A DNA stretch of 64,000 nt from NCBI RefSeq assembly GCF_016892705.1, contig NZ_JAFEMB010000001.1, positions 1,798,001-1,862,000 on the forward strand. Direction: 5' to 3'. Each line of letters starts with the position of its first letter. The first letter of the stretch is position 1. The translations under genes were made by a program, and so were the position numbers. Positions 27,601-35,889 of the stretch are shown piece after piece. The notes beneath the pieces are model-generated. The model was not told the DNA's origin and made no database searches. It saw only the letters and a program-made list of their open reading frames with translations. This DNA is from Microvirga pudoricolor. GTDB taxonomy: Bacteria; Pseudomonadota; Alphaproteobacteria; Rhizobiales; Beijerinckiaceae.

Positions 27601-27757
27601 GGAGCTGCGTCGAGCCCACGATGTCGTAGAAAAACGCCGTGACCTGGCGGCGCTCGCCGGCCAGCCCCGAAGGGGCCCTTGGGAACGATCGGTTTTCGCC
27701 TGCGGAAATGGCCATCAACTCCGCTCCTGACGGCAGACGTCCATTCACATTAGTCAT
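24641..27757 (-). CDS. Class III cyclase-domain / AAA ATPase / TPR signalling protein
   Basis: A multidomain protein of about 1038 residues, first gene of the YcaO operon. The N-terminal nucleotide-cyclase domain (about residues 25-200) has VTAFFYDIVGSTQ with the first metal aspartate and LRGDGGAAYFGYP with the second. An AAA/STAND ATPase follows (Walker A VVGEAGIGKSRLVAEF, Walker B VIVVEDTHWADT), then a helical C-terminal half with repeated TPR-like segments. Such proteins are usually signal-responsive regulators. Start ATG 27757 is my choice, because family similarity begins soon after; ATG 27715 with GGAG upstream is equally good. The stop lies nine bases before YcaO, so the two are very likely cotranscribed. 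Confidence 0.88.
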   Translation of the reverse strand: MTNVNGRLPSGAELMAISAGENRSFPRAPSGLAGERRQVTAFFYDIVGSTQLLHAFDPEEFGLVQRRVHSLAAASIQEQGGHLDTLRGDGGAAYFGYPAPSETAAESAVAAGLDLVSRCRALQESGKGPLLQVRVGIATGMVIISDFQDSALPGGWEVIGITPALAARLQSEAEPDSVVVADATFRLTRGAFAFEPLGQRTLKGFAEAVQIWRPTGRRSHGVRFASSRHPMTPLVGRDAELERLRHAWAETREGRGQVLTVVGEAGIGKSRLVAEFSQEVKAPEAPGRGRTGDVRVFQCLPRGNARPLHPFIDSLHRLIRGETAGSPSLSVEEVDAFMRHGGVALEPDETEVIAFLSGGPGNRPADRLADRPGEETRRLALDAAFTVLAAWAARRPQVIVVEDTHWADTMTRSLIAEAADRLAGLPVLVLLTSRQDDEGVPPRPNATTVALGRLDAQTAPRMIASLWGGPPPQGFASFVHHKSDGVPLFAEELAILLKERFLQGDSDARDWDRALRESGIVTLQDLLSARLSGLGPARRIAQLASVIGREFGADLLARVLEREEPALSLDEALAHLLRSGIIRRTHEESDAAYRFRHVLLQEAAYDSLLKSDRRELHGRVADLAPRQGGSVLPDDVMAWHCDQAGRPRDAAGYALRAAESCSARSAVREAEGLLAFAEDLIGRCEPGPDADELSLQLLAARGPVVIALSGKGSPEARAVYDQGVALCRRQEVAGERERWFPLYWGWWYTSPDRITKKTRSQVLIDDLDRANDPEIRLQSFHCAWAANYHVGHHDVCMDCIDEGLKLYDPDQGRVSRARYGGHDAKVCGLGERAHLLWLMGDRTGAQASMRQSLEWAESIDHLGSLCHALDYAALFSVYCRDLAQTAAFASRMHLLAETHGLPEVHAKSRIFGGWATALQGAFDTGFSEFLQGLEAQQAVGSDEDWPVYRSLWAELLIRAGQEDRALVVLNEAIQDAQTSGNAVWLPELYRMRARTRGPAVNPDASVQDLESAIRLAEEQGAATLAALARADLDRARQS

Positions 27758-27914
27758 AAACCTTACCCTAGGAGAACATTTAAAATCCCCCGTTTCCCTT
27801 CCGCTGTGCGCATCGGCACGGCCCGGATGTCGCACCCCCTCGGAACGGCCCGCCAAGCTGGAACGGCCGGGCTCGTCCAGCCGTTGAATCGTCTGACATT
27901 CCCGTGAGGAGAGT

Positions 27915-28415
27915 ATGATGGCCCTGTCGTTCCGTTCGATCGCCGTCGGGCTCGCGGCCCTGGCGGCGGGCCTCGCCGTCGAGTCGTCCGCGGCCCCGGC
28001 CCAGGCGCAGGTCTGGTACGGGCCGGGCGACAACCCGGTGGGACCCTATTACCGGGGCGGCTGGGGCGGACCGGGCTACGGCTACCGCCCGGTTTACCGG
28101 GGCGGCTACGGTTACGGGCCCGCCTATTACGGTTACCGGCCCCGGCCCTATTGGCGCGGCTACGCCCGTCCGGCCTATTACGGCTATGGGTACGGTTACG
28201 GCGCTCCGTATGGGTATTATCGGCCCTATGACAGCAGCGGCGCCGTCGTGGCGGGTCTCATCGGCGGCTTGGCCCTGGGCGCCATCGCCAACCAGCCCCG
28301 TCCGGCCTATCGGCCCGCCTATTACCGGCCCGCCTCCCGATGCTGGTACCAGCCGCGCCGGGTGGTAAACCGCTATGGCAACGTGGTGGTGCGGCAGGTT
28401 CGCACCTGCCGCTAG
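27915..28415 (+). CDS. Small exported Gly/Tyr-rich protein
   Basis: A 166-residue protein. A signal peptide of about 34 residues ends at APAQA-QVW. The mature part is dominated by Gly, Tyr, Pro and Arg in short repeats such as YRPVYRGGYGYGP and YGYGYGYGAPYGYYRP (residues 45-110). A short hydrophobic Gly/Ala zipper (GAVVAGLIGGLALGAIANQ) and a C-terminal Cys pair (SRCWYQPRR, VRTC) follow. Proteins like this are common and uncharacterised in Hyphomicrobiales and may sit at the envelope. GAGGAGAG precedes ATG-ATG. It is divergent from the YcaO operon across 157 bases and is closed by a strong terminator, so it is a single-gene unit. Confidence 0.8.
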   Translation: MMALSFRSIAVGLAALAAGLAVESSAAPAQAQVWYGPGDNPVGPYYRGGWGGPGYGYRPVYRGGYGYGPAYYGYRPRPYWRGYARPAYYGYGYGYGAPYGYYRPYDSSGAVVAGLIGGLALGAIANQPRPAYRPAYYRPASRCWYQPRRVVNRYGNVVVRQVRTCR

Positions 28416-28436
28416 GGATTGGACGCCGTCTCCCGC

Positions 28437-28463
28437 AAAAACCCCGCTCCGGCGGGGTTTTTT
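28437..28463 (+). terminator. Strong intrinsic terminator
   Basis: CCCCGC and GCGGGG with a TCCG loop form the core; flanking AAAAA and TTTTT extend the stem, and six T follow. This is a textbook Rho-independent terminator for the Gly/Tyr-rich gene, and its symmetry could let it work from both sides. Confidence 0.92.
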
Positions 28464-28524
28464 CGCGGTTGCCGCCCCGGCGCGGACAGGTTACAGCCTG
28501 TCAACCTCTCCGGACACGGATCTG

Positions 28525-29139
28525 ATGACCATACGCTTTCATCGCGGCGATCTGCCCGCCGATTACCGGCCCGGCCCGTCGGTTGCCATCGACACCGAGA
28601 CGCTCGGCCTCAACCCGCACCGGGACCGGCTCTGCGTGGTGCAGATCTCCACGGGTGACGGCACGGCCGATGTGGTGCAGATCCTCAAGGACGGGCCGAG
28701 GCCCGAGACCTTGCTCCGGGTCCTGTCCGATGAGAGCGTGCTGAAGATCTTCCATTTCGGCCGCTTCGACATCGCGGTTCTGTTCCATGCCTTCGGGGTC
28801 CTGGCGCAGCCTGTCTACGACACCAAGATCGCCTCGCGGCTCGTGCGCACCTACACGGACCGGCACGGCCTCAAGGAGCTGGTCCGGGAGCTGATCGGCG
28901 CGGAGATCTCCAAGCATCAGCAATCCTCGGATTGGGGCGCCGACGCGCTCACCCAGGCTCAGATCGAATACGCGGCGTCCGACGTGCTGCACCTGCACGC
29001 CTTGAAGGAGAAGCTCGACGCCATGCTGGCGCGGGAGGGACGCACCGAACTGGCGCAGGAGTGCTTCGACTTCCTGCCCACGCGCGCCCGTCTCGACCTT
29101 CTCGGCTGGCCCGAGATCGACATCTTCGCGCATAGTTGA
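28525..29139 (+). CDS. rnd: Short ribonuclease D-type 3'-5' exonuclease
   Basis: A 204-residue DEDD exonuclease that trims RNA 3' ends. Exo I is VAIDTETLGLN (Asp23, Glu25), Exo II is KIFHFGRFDIAVL and Exo III is IEYAASDVLHLHALKEKL with the DEDDy-type Tyr. It has only the nuclease domain; full-length RNase D (about 375 residues) carries C-terminal HRDC domains that are missing here. This short form is common in alphaproteobacteria. ATG 28525 is preceded by a moderate site. It stands just upstream of lptC, with 127 bases between, in the arrangement usual for this group. Confidence 0.9.
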   Translation: MTIRFHRGDLPADYRPGPSVAIDTETLGLNPHRDRLCVVQISTGDGTADVVQILKDGPRPETLLRVLSDESVLKIFHFGRFDIAVLFHAFGVLAQPVYDTKIASRLVRTYTDRHGLKELVRELIGAEISKHQQSSDWGADALTQAQIEYAASDVLHLHALKEKLDAMLAREGRTELAQECFDFLPTRARLDLLGWPEIDIFAHS

Positions 29140-29266
29140 CGCACGCTTAAGCTTTCTCGCATAAATTGGAATTGGTCATAACTTCGCCATCGCGATGGCC
29201 CATGGCGCCGGTCCTCACGCATAGCGCGAAAAGGGTCTTTTGCTGGTGACGGTCTTTCAGGGCACC

Positions 29267-30016
29267 ATGAACGATACGGTTCGGCCGCCGCTGCCGGCCA
29301 AGCGCCTGCGCGCGTTCGCACAGGCGCGCCGGCACTCGCGCTGGGTGCGGTTCGCCAAGTGGGCCATTCCGGTGGGCTCCGTGCTCGCCATGGCGGCTGT
29401 CGCATTCGTGATCGTGTTCGATCCCTTCCGCAACATCCTGCCCGGGCTCACCGTCGGGCCGATCACCGTGTCTGGCACCCAGGTCACCATGGAGGCCCCC
29501 AAGCTGTCGGGCTTCCGCAACGACCTGCGGCCCTATCAGGTCACCGCCACGGCCGCCACGCAGGATGTCCGCCAGCCCAATCTCGTGGAATTGAAGGACC
29601 TGCGCGCCAATCTGGCCACCGACGACCAGGGCGGAACCGCCCATCTCCAGGCCAGGACCGGAGTGCTCGACACCCAGAAAGAGCAGATGAAGCTGGACCA
29701 GGACGTCCATGTGCGCACGGATGCGGGCCAGGAGGTGAAGCTCCGCTCCGCCTTTGTCGACTTCAAGGCCGGCACTGTGGTATCGACGGAGCCTGTTACA
29801 GTATCCCTCGGCAACGGGGTCATCGAGGCGAAAGGGATGCGGGTGAGCGACAACGGCACGGTCATGCGGTTCAAGGGGCGCGTCCAGACCGTGTTCCGCA
29901 CGTCGCAATTCGGTCCCGAAGCCAATCCCGCCGGCCAGCCCGCGGCCGGTCCCGCCTCCGCGCCCGCCCCACAAGCTCCGGCCCAGCCGGCCCAACCCGT
30001 AAGTCAGCGTCCATGA
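29267..30016 (+). CDS. lptC: LPS export system periplasmic protein LptC
   Basis: A 249-residue LptC homologue. One N-terminal membrane anchor lies at about residues 32-53 (WAIPVGSVLAMAAVAFVIVF), followed by the periplasmic beta-jellyroll repeats (YQVTATAATQDVRQPNLVEL; DVHVRTDAGQEVKLRSAFVDF). A Pro/Ala/Gln-rich tail ends the protein. LptC passes lipopolysaccharide from the LptBFG extractor to LptA. I chose ATG 29267; an upstream TTG at 29240 is possible. The stop overlaps the lptA ATG (ATGA). Confidence 0.9.
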   Translation: MNDTVRPPLPAKRLRAFAQARRHSRWVRFAKWAIPVGSVLAMAAVAFVIVFDPFRNILPGLTVGPITVSGTQVTMEAPKLSGFRNDLRPYQVTATAATQDVRQPNLVELKDLRANLATDDQGGTAHLQARTGVLDTQKEQMKLDQDVHVRTDAGQEVKLRSAFVDFKAGTVVSTEPVTVSLGNGVIEAKGMRVSDNGTVMRFKGRVQTVFRTSQFGPEANPAGQPAAGPASAPAPQAPAQPAQPVSQRP

Positions 30017-30684
30017 TCACCATGAAATACGCCGCTCTCCTGGCCGGCGCCTTCCTCACCGCAATGCCGGGCCTGCCCGCGCCGGCCTGGGCCCAGGCCG
30101 AGAAGGAGCGGGCGGCGGGCTTCGGCAATTTCGGCTCCAGCAAGGAGCCCATCAAGATCGATGCCGACCGCCTCGACGTGTTCGACAAGGAGGGCCGGGC
30201 GGTGTTCACCGGCAATGTGGTGGCGGTCCAGGGCGACAGCACCATGAACTGCACCCTCATGACGGTGTTCTACGAGCAGAACCGCGAGGGGGCGGGCGGC
30301 TCCATCGTGCCCACCTCGCAGGGCACGGACGACAGCTCGATCAAGAAGATCGACTGCAAGGGCCCGGTCACCATCGTGTCGAAGACGCAGGTGGCCACGG
30401 GCAACGAGGCCACTTTCGACCGGCAGGCCAACAAGATCTATCTGACCGGAAACGCGGCGCTCAGCGACGGTCCGAACGTGACCCGGGGCGAACGCGTGGT
30501 CTATGACCTGAACTCCGGCGTCGCCAACGTGGAGGCCAAGCAGGGCGGGGGCGGGCGCGTCCGGGCCCTCTTCGTGCCGGGCAGCGGGTCGGACCCGGCC
30601 GCCGCGCAGAAGCCTGCCCCGAACCAGAAGCCTGCGCCCGCACCGGCCAAGCCTCAGAACAACCGGCAGGCACCGACCCGTTAA
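30013..30684 (+). CDS. lptA: LPS transport periplasmic protein LptA (OstA-like)
   Basis: A 223-residue periplasmic bridge protein. A signal peptide ends at PAWA-QAE near residue 28. The OstA domain begins IKIDADRLDVFDKEGRAVFTGNVVAVQGD and continues through ATFDRQANKIYLTGNAALSDG, in the repeating strand pattern of LptA. A Lys/Pro/Ala-rich low-complexity tail follows residue 195. It is translationally coupled to lptC; lptB follows after 20 bases. LptA oligomers carry lipopolysaccharide across the periplasm. Confidence 0.92.
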   Translation: MITMKYAALLAGAFLTAMPGLPAPAWAQAEKERAAGFGNFGSSKEPIKIDADRLDVFDKEGRAVFTGNVVAVQGDSTMNCTLMTVFYEQNREGAGGSIVPTSQGTDDSSIKKIDCKGPVTIVSKTQVATGNEATFDRQANKIYLTGNAALSDGPNVTRGERVVYDLNSGVANVEAKQGGGGRVRALFVPGSGSDPAAAQKPAPNQKPAPAPAKPQNNRQAPTR

Positions 30685-30704
30685 GGGGCATTCCGCCTGA
30701 CATT

Positions 30705-31586
<882 letters not shown>

Positions 31587-31699
31587 TCCCCTGGGCGGGT
31601 CGCTCGCCAGCCGCAAGAGTGTTTTGACGCCGCGGGAACGGCGCTGTAGACAAGCACGGCAGGCATGCAAGAATCATGCCGATCCCCTCAGGATGCCGC

Positions 31700-33196
31700 A
31701 TGGGCTCGATGCAACGGTTGGAGCTTCGCCAGGGCCAGACCCTGGTCATGACCCCGCAGCTTCTGCAGGCCATCAAGCTGCTCCAACTCTCGCATCTCGA
31801 TCTCGCAAGCTATGTCGGGGCCGAATGCGAGCGCAATCCCCTCCTGGCGCATCCCGAACCCGGTCCCGATACCGGCTCGGGCGCTCCGGACGGCCGGACG
31901 GGCGGATCCGACCTCGAATGGGGCGGCGAGCCCGGCGCAGGAGCGCAACGGGACAGCGAGGCGCCGCAACCCCCGGAACAGCACCCGTTCGAGCCGTCGG
32001 ACGCCTTGCCGCCCACGTCCTTGAGCCTCGGGCGAGGGGGGCTGCAATCGGGCTCCGGCCGTGCCGGATCCGGCGACCCATCCCAGGGCGGGGATTTCGC
32101 AACCGCGGTCGCGGCGCCGATCGGGCTCGCGGAACACCTGGAGCGACAGCTGGACCTCTGTGGCGGCGAGGGACCGGACCGGCTCATCGCCCAGCACGTC
32201 ATCCACAGCCTGGACGAGACCGGCTACCTCGTCGAAACAATCTCCGAGATCGCTTCCCGCCTGGGGGTCCCCGAGGCCCGGATCGAACGGGCCCTCGCCC
32301 TGGTCCAGGGCTTCGACCCGCCGGGCGTCGGGGCCCGCACCCTCGCGGAATGCCTTGGCCTCCAATTGAAGGACCGCAACCGCTTCGACCCCTGCATGGA
32401 GGCGCTGCTGACCCGCCTCGATCTCGTGGCGAAGCGCGACCTGGGCGCGCTTCGCCGCCTGTGCGGGGTCGACGACGAGGATCTCGCCGACATGCTGGCC
32501 GAGATCCGGAGCCTGGACCCGAAGCCGGGCTTGGCCTTCGGGTCCGCTTCGCCGCAATTCCTAGTGCCCGACGTGCTCGTGCGCGCGGCCCCCGACGGCA
32601 CGTGGGTGATCGAGCTCAACCCCGAGACCCTGCCGCGGGTGCTGGTCGACCAGACCTATTACCTGCGCCTGTCGCGCGCCGCCCGCAGCGACGAGGATCG
32701 GGCGTTCCTGAGCGAGTGCCTGCAGAGCGCCAATTGGCTCAAGCGCAGCCTGGATCAGCGCGCCCGGACGATCCTGAAGGTGGCAGGCGAGATCGTGCGG
32801 CACCAGGACGGGTTCTTCCGCCACGGCGTCTCGCACCTGCGCCCGCTCACCCTCAAGACCGTGGCGGACGCCATCGGCATGCATGAATCGACGGTCTCCC
32901 GCGTGACCGCCAACAAGGCCTTCGGGACGAGCCGGGGTCCTTTCGAGATGAAATATTTCTTCTCCGCCGCCATCGCGGGCGCGACGGGCGGAGAGGCTCA
33001 CGCATCGGAAGCGGTGCGCCACCGCATCCGGCAGCTCGTGGACGCGGAGGCCGCCGACGCCGTGCTGTCGGACGATGCAATTGCCCAAAAATTGAAGCAT
33101 GAAGGCGTCGACATCGCGCGCCGCACCATCGCCAAATACCGGGAATCGCTGCGAATTCCGTCATCCGCCGACCGGCGGCGCGCCAAGCGGGCGTAG
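31700..33196 (+). CDS. rpoN: RNA polymerase sigma-54 factor
   Basis: A 498-residue sigma-54. Region I is MQRLELRQGQTLVMTPQLLQ with the Gln/Leu-rich activator-interacting segment. A long acidic, Gly/Pro-rich region II (about residues 50-140) is followed by the core-binding domain (LAEHLERQLDLCG onward). The DNA-binding helix-turn-helix is LKTVADAIGMHESTVSRVTANK, and the RpoN box is ARRTIAKYRESLRIPSSADR. ATG 31700 was chosen because AGGA precedes it and region I starts at once. It transcribes nitrogen-related and other enhancer-dependent genes. Confidence 0.95.
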   Translation: MGSMQRLELRQGQTLVMTPQLLQAIKLLQLSHLDLASYVGAECERNPLLAHPEPGPDTGSGAPDGRTGGSDLEWGGEPGAGAQRDSEAPQPPEQHPFEPSDALPPTSLSLGRGGLQSGSGRAGSGDPSQGGDFATAVAAPIGLAEHLERQLDLCGGEGPDRLIAQHVIHSLDETGYLVETISEIASRLGVPEARIERALALVQGFDPPGVGARTLAECLGLQLKDRNRFDPCMEALLTRLDLVAKRDLGALRRLCGVDDEDLADMLAEIRSLDPKPGLAFGSASPQFLVPDVLVRAAPDGTWVIELNPETLPRVLVDQTYYLRLSRAARSDEDRAFLSECLQSANWLKRSLDQRARTILKVAGEIVRHQDGFFRHGVSHLRPLTLKTVADAIGMHESTVSRVTANKAFGTSRGPFEMKYFFSAAIAGATGGEAHASEAVRHRIRQLVDAEAADAVLSDDAIAQKLKHEGVDIARRTIAKYRESLRIPSSADRRRAKRA

Positions 33197-33342
33197 GGTG
33201 GGTCATGAACCGAGTCAGGAGCGCAGGCGTTTGATTTGACCAGCAACTCGATGAGGCCGTCAAGACTTGCAATGACGACCGGAAGACGCATCATCTGTTC
33301 GTCGGACCGGCGGATCAGCCCCGGTCCCAGCAGGAGGAAACG

Positions 33343-33918
33343 ATGACGTTACGGGTGTCCGGAAAGAACCTCGATATCGGCGAGAACCTGCGGGACCAGG
33401 TCCAGCAGCGCCTCAAGGGCGCCCTCGCCAAGTATTTCGACGGCAGCTATTCGGGGCACGTCACGGTCACGAAGGACGGGACCGGCTTCAAGACCGACTG
33501 CGTCGTCCACCTGACCTCCGGCATGACGCTGGAGGCCTCCGCGGCCGCCCAGGACGCCTATGCGAGCTTCGACCAGACGGCGGAGCGCATCGAGCGGCGC
33601 CTGCGGCGCTACAAGCATCGCCTCAAGGACCACCAGCCCTCGCCCAACGGGCGCGGCCAGGGCGTGGAAATCCCGTATTCGGTTTTCGAGGCCCCCACCG
33701 ACGAGGCCGTGGAAGAGGAAGGCTACCACCCGGCGATCATCGCGGAGACCACCAAGGCCCTGCATCGATTCGCCGTGAGCGACGCCGTGCAGGAACTCGA
33801 CATGACGGGTGCGCCCGCCCTCGTGTTCATTCATGCGGGCTCCGGGCGGGTGAACGTCGTCTACCGCCGCAGCGACGGCGCCATCGGCTGGGTCGATCCG
33901 CCGCTGGGCCAATCTTAA
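33343..33918 (+). CDS. hpf: Ribosome hibernation-promoting factor, long form
   Basis: A 191-residue long HPF. The N-terminal S30AE/RaiA domain is MTLRVSGKNLDIGENLRDQV through RIERRLRRYKHRLKDH (about 1-95). A linker is followed by the C-terminal dimerisation domain with VVKAL-like HRFAVSDAVQELDMTGAPALVF and RVNVVYRRSDGAIGWVDP (about 125-188). Long HPF dimerises 70S ribosomes into inactive 100S particles. GGAGGAAACG precedes the ATG. Its place after rpoN is conserved. Confidence 0.93.
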   Translation: MTLRVSGKNLDIGENLRDQVQQRLKGALAKYFDGSYSGHVTVTKDGTGFKTDCVVHLTSGMTLEASAAAQDAYASFDQTAERIERRLRRYKHRLKDHQPSPNGRGQGVEIPYSVFEAPTDEAVEEEGYHPAIIAETTKALHRFAVSDAVQELDMTGAPALVFIHAGSGRVNVVYRRSDGAIGWVDPPLGQS

Positions 33919-34121
33919 GTCTGATGATATAGGGCCGGGCGAGCAGTACGCGGCCACAATTTCCGGCTATAAGGCCCGAGGTTGCGGAGCCCGAGCCCGC
34001 GCGATTCGGATGACGATTCGGCGAGGCCCTGGAACCGCGGCTTGGACCGGGCGATTTGGCCCAAGACTTGCTTGAAAAGGCGCGAGGCCATATCGGCTTC
34101 ACAACCCATGTAGCTCCATCG

Positions 34122-34586
34122 ATGCCTTTGCTTGACTTCCTTGACCCCAAAGCCGTTCTTCCTGCCCTGAAAGTCTCGGGCAAGAAGCAAGCCCTCCAGG
34201 AACTGGCCTCCCATGCCGCGGCCCTCACGGGCCTGGACGCCAGGAGCATCTTCGAGGCCCTGCTGCAGCGGGAGCGCCTCGGCTCCACGGGCATCGGCGA
34301 CGGCATCGCCATTCCGCACGGCAAGCTGCCTGGCCTCACCCGCATCGTCGGACTTGCGGCCCGGCTCGAGAAGCCCGTCGATTTCGAGGCCCTCGACAGC
34401 CAGCCCGTGGACATCCTCTTCCTGCTGCTCGCCCCCGAAGGCGCCGGCGCCGATCACCTGAAGGCGCTCGCCCGCGTGGCCCGGGTCCTGCGCGAACCCG
34501 GCCTCGTCGAGCGCGTCCGCGCCACCCGGGACGCCGACGCGCTCTACGCCGTCCTGTCGGAGATTCAGGCGCCCCGCGCGGCCTGA
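34122..34586 (+). CDS. ptsN: Nitrogen PTS EIIA component PtsN
   Basis: A 154-residue EIIA-Ntr. The phosphorylated histidine is His66 in GIAIPHGKLPGL, and the fold is clear from LERERLGSTGIGDGI-like LQRERLGSTGIGDG and VDILFLLLAPEGAGADHLKAL. PtsN receives phosphate from NPr and links nitrogen and potassium status to regulation. ATG 34122 begins the conserved sequence; ATG/TTG codons upstream (34056) would add about 22 nonconserved residues. It closes the rpoN-hpf-ptsN set. Confidence 0.93.
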   Translation: MPLLDFLDPKAVLPALKVSGKKQALQELASHAAALTGLDARSIFEALLQRERLGSTGIGDGIAIPHGKLPGLTRIVGLAARLEKPVDFEALDSQPVDILFLLLAPEGAGADHLKALARVARVLREPGLVERVRATRDADALYAVLSEIQAPRAA

Positions 34587-34855
34587 TGCGGTCGCGCGAC
34601 CGTTTTCACAGGCCTTCGCCGGACGGGCCCGTGCGCGCGCCACGCCTGGGACGGCGCCCTGCACCGTGTCAGGCCTGCACTCGCTGATGACCGAACGGCA
34701 GGCCCCGGCCACACCCCTGTCCTGTCGAGATCAGGGCGGTGAACGGGGTGTGTGGGCCGGGTCTTCACAAAAACTTGTCATCGGCGGTCCGGCCCTTTAA
34801 GCCGCCAGCACATTCCTGAGCCCGGCCGGACGGCCCGGCCCAACCGGACCTTTTC

Positions 34856-35878
34856 ATGCGTTCCCTTCAGCTTTTCGGCGACCGTGACCTTCGCATCACC
34901 GAGATGGATCCTCCCCCGCCGCCGGGTCCGGGCGAGGTGCAGGTGCGCGTGCGCGCCCTGGCGCTGAACTATCTCGACGTCTGGGGCTTTCGCGGCATGG
35001 CCTTCGCCAAGCGCAAGATGCCCCAGGCCGTGGGCGTGGAGGCGTCGGGCGAGATCGCGGCGGTGGGCGCGGGCGTGACCCGGTTCAAGGCGGGCGATCC
35101 GGTGACCATGTACGGGGCCGAGACCTGCGGCCATTGCAAGGCCTGCCGGGAGGGACGCGACAATCTCTGCGAGAACGTCGCCGGCATCATGGGCTTCCAC
35201 ATCGACGGCTTTGCCCGCGAGCTCGTCAACCGGCCCGAGCGCCTGGTGATCCCAGTGCCGGAGGGCGTATCCTTCGAGGAGGCCGCCTGCGCGCCCATCG
35301 GCTTCGGCACGGTGCAGCACATGCTGTTCGACAACGCGAAGCTGGAGCCGGGCGAGTCGATCCTCGTCCATGCGGGCGGATCGGGCATCGGCACGGCGGC
35401 GATCAAGATGGCCAAGGCCATCGGTTGCGAGGTCTACACCACGGTGGGCGACGACGAGAAGGGCGAGAAGGCAAAGGCCCTGGGCGCCGATCACGTGGTC
35501 AACTACCGCACCGAGCGCTTCGAGGGCGAGGTGCGGCGGCTCACCAAGCGCAAGGGCGTCGACGTGGTGTTCGAGCATGTGGGCGCCGAGACCTGGAACG
35601 GCTCGCTGCTCTGCCTCAAGCGCGGCGGACGGCTCGTCACCTGCGGGTCCACGTCGGGCGTGTCCACCACCATGAACCTGATGCAGCTCTTCCAGCAGCA
35701 ATACCGGATCTTCGGCTCCTTCGGGTGCCGCATCGAGAACATCGCGCAGTCGCTGGACAAGATGGCGGGCGGCATGACGCCCGTGATCGACGCGGTCTTC
35801 CCCCTCGATGAATTCCAAAAAGGCCTGGAGCGGCTGGAAGGCCGCAAGGTCTTCGGCAAGGTCGTGGTCACGTTCTAG
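34856..35878 (+). CDS. Zinc-binding medium-chain dehydrogenase, adjacent to lipid A acyltransferase
   Basis: A 340-residue MDR-family oxidoreductase. The structural zinc site is CGHCKACREGRDNLC, the coenzyme-binding Rossmann loop is ILVHAGGSGIGTAAIKMAK, and the family start is DPPPPPGPGEVQVRVRALALNYLD. In rhizobia the very-long-chain fatty acid lipid A cluster ends with an alcohol dehydrogenase gene (adh2XL) followed by acyltransferase lpxXL; the same pair occurs here 11 bases apart. I infer this enzyme belongs to that pathway. The acpXL and fabF genes of the cluster are not in the window. Confidence 0.85.
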   Translation: MRSLQLFGDRDLRITEMDPPPPPGPGEVQVRVRALALNYLDVWGFRGMAFAKRKMPQAVGVEASGEIAAVGAGVTRFKAGDPVTMYGAETCGHCKACREGRDNLCENVAGIMGFHIDGFARELVNRPERLVIPVPEGVSFEEAACAPIGFGTVQHMLFDNAKLEPGESILVHAGGSGIGTAAIKMAKAIGCEVYTTVGDDEKGEKAKALGADHVVNYRTERFEGEVRRLTKRKGVDVVFEHVGAETWNGSLLCLKRGGRLVTCGSTSGVSTTMNLMQLFQQQYRIFGSFGCRIENIAQSLDKMAGGMTPVIDAVFPLDEFQKGLERLEGRKVFGKVVVTF

Positions 35879-35889
35879 GGGCGGCGCGC

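Noticed and set aside
23492..27730. A 1412-residue open frame on the plus strand
   Set aside because: It is antisense to YcaO and the cyclase/AAA gene, has Arg/Gly/Pro/Ala-biased composition, and shows no motif; GC-rich shadow.
28060..28240. Tandem DNA repeats resembling a repeat array
   Set aside because: They encode the Gly/Tyr-rich protein; the repeats are codon-level and irregular, with no spacers as in CRISPR.
34587..34855. Possible small RNA or gene between ptsN and the dehydrogenase
   Set aside because: No hairpin with T run, ribosome site or conserved frame was seen in these 269 bases.
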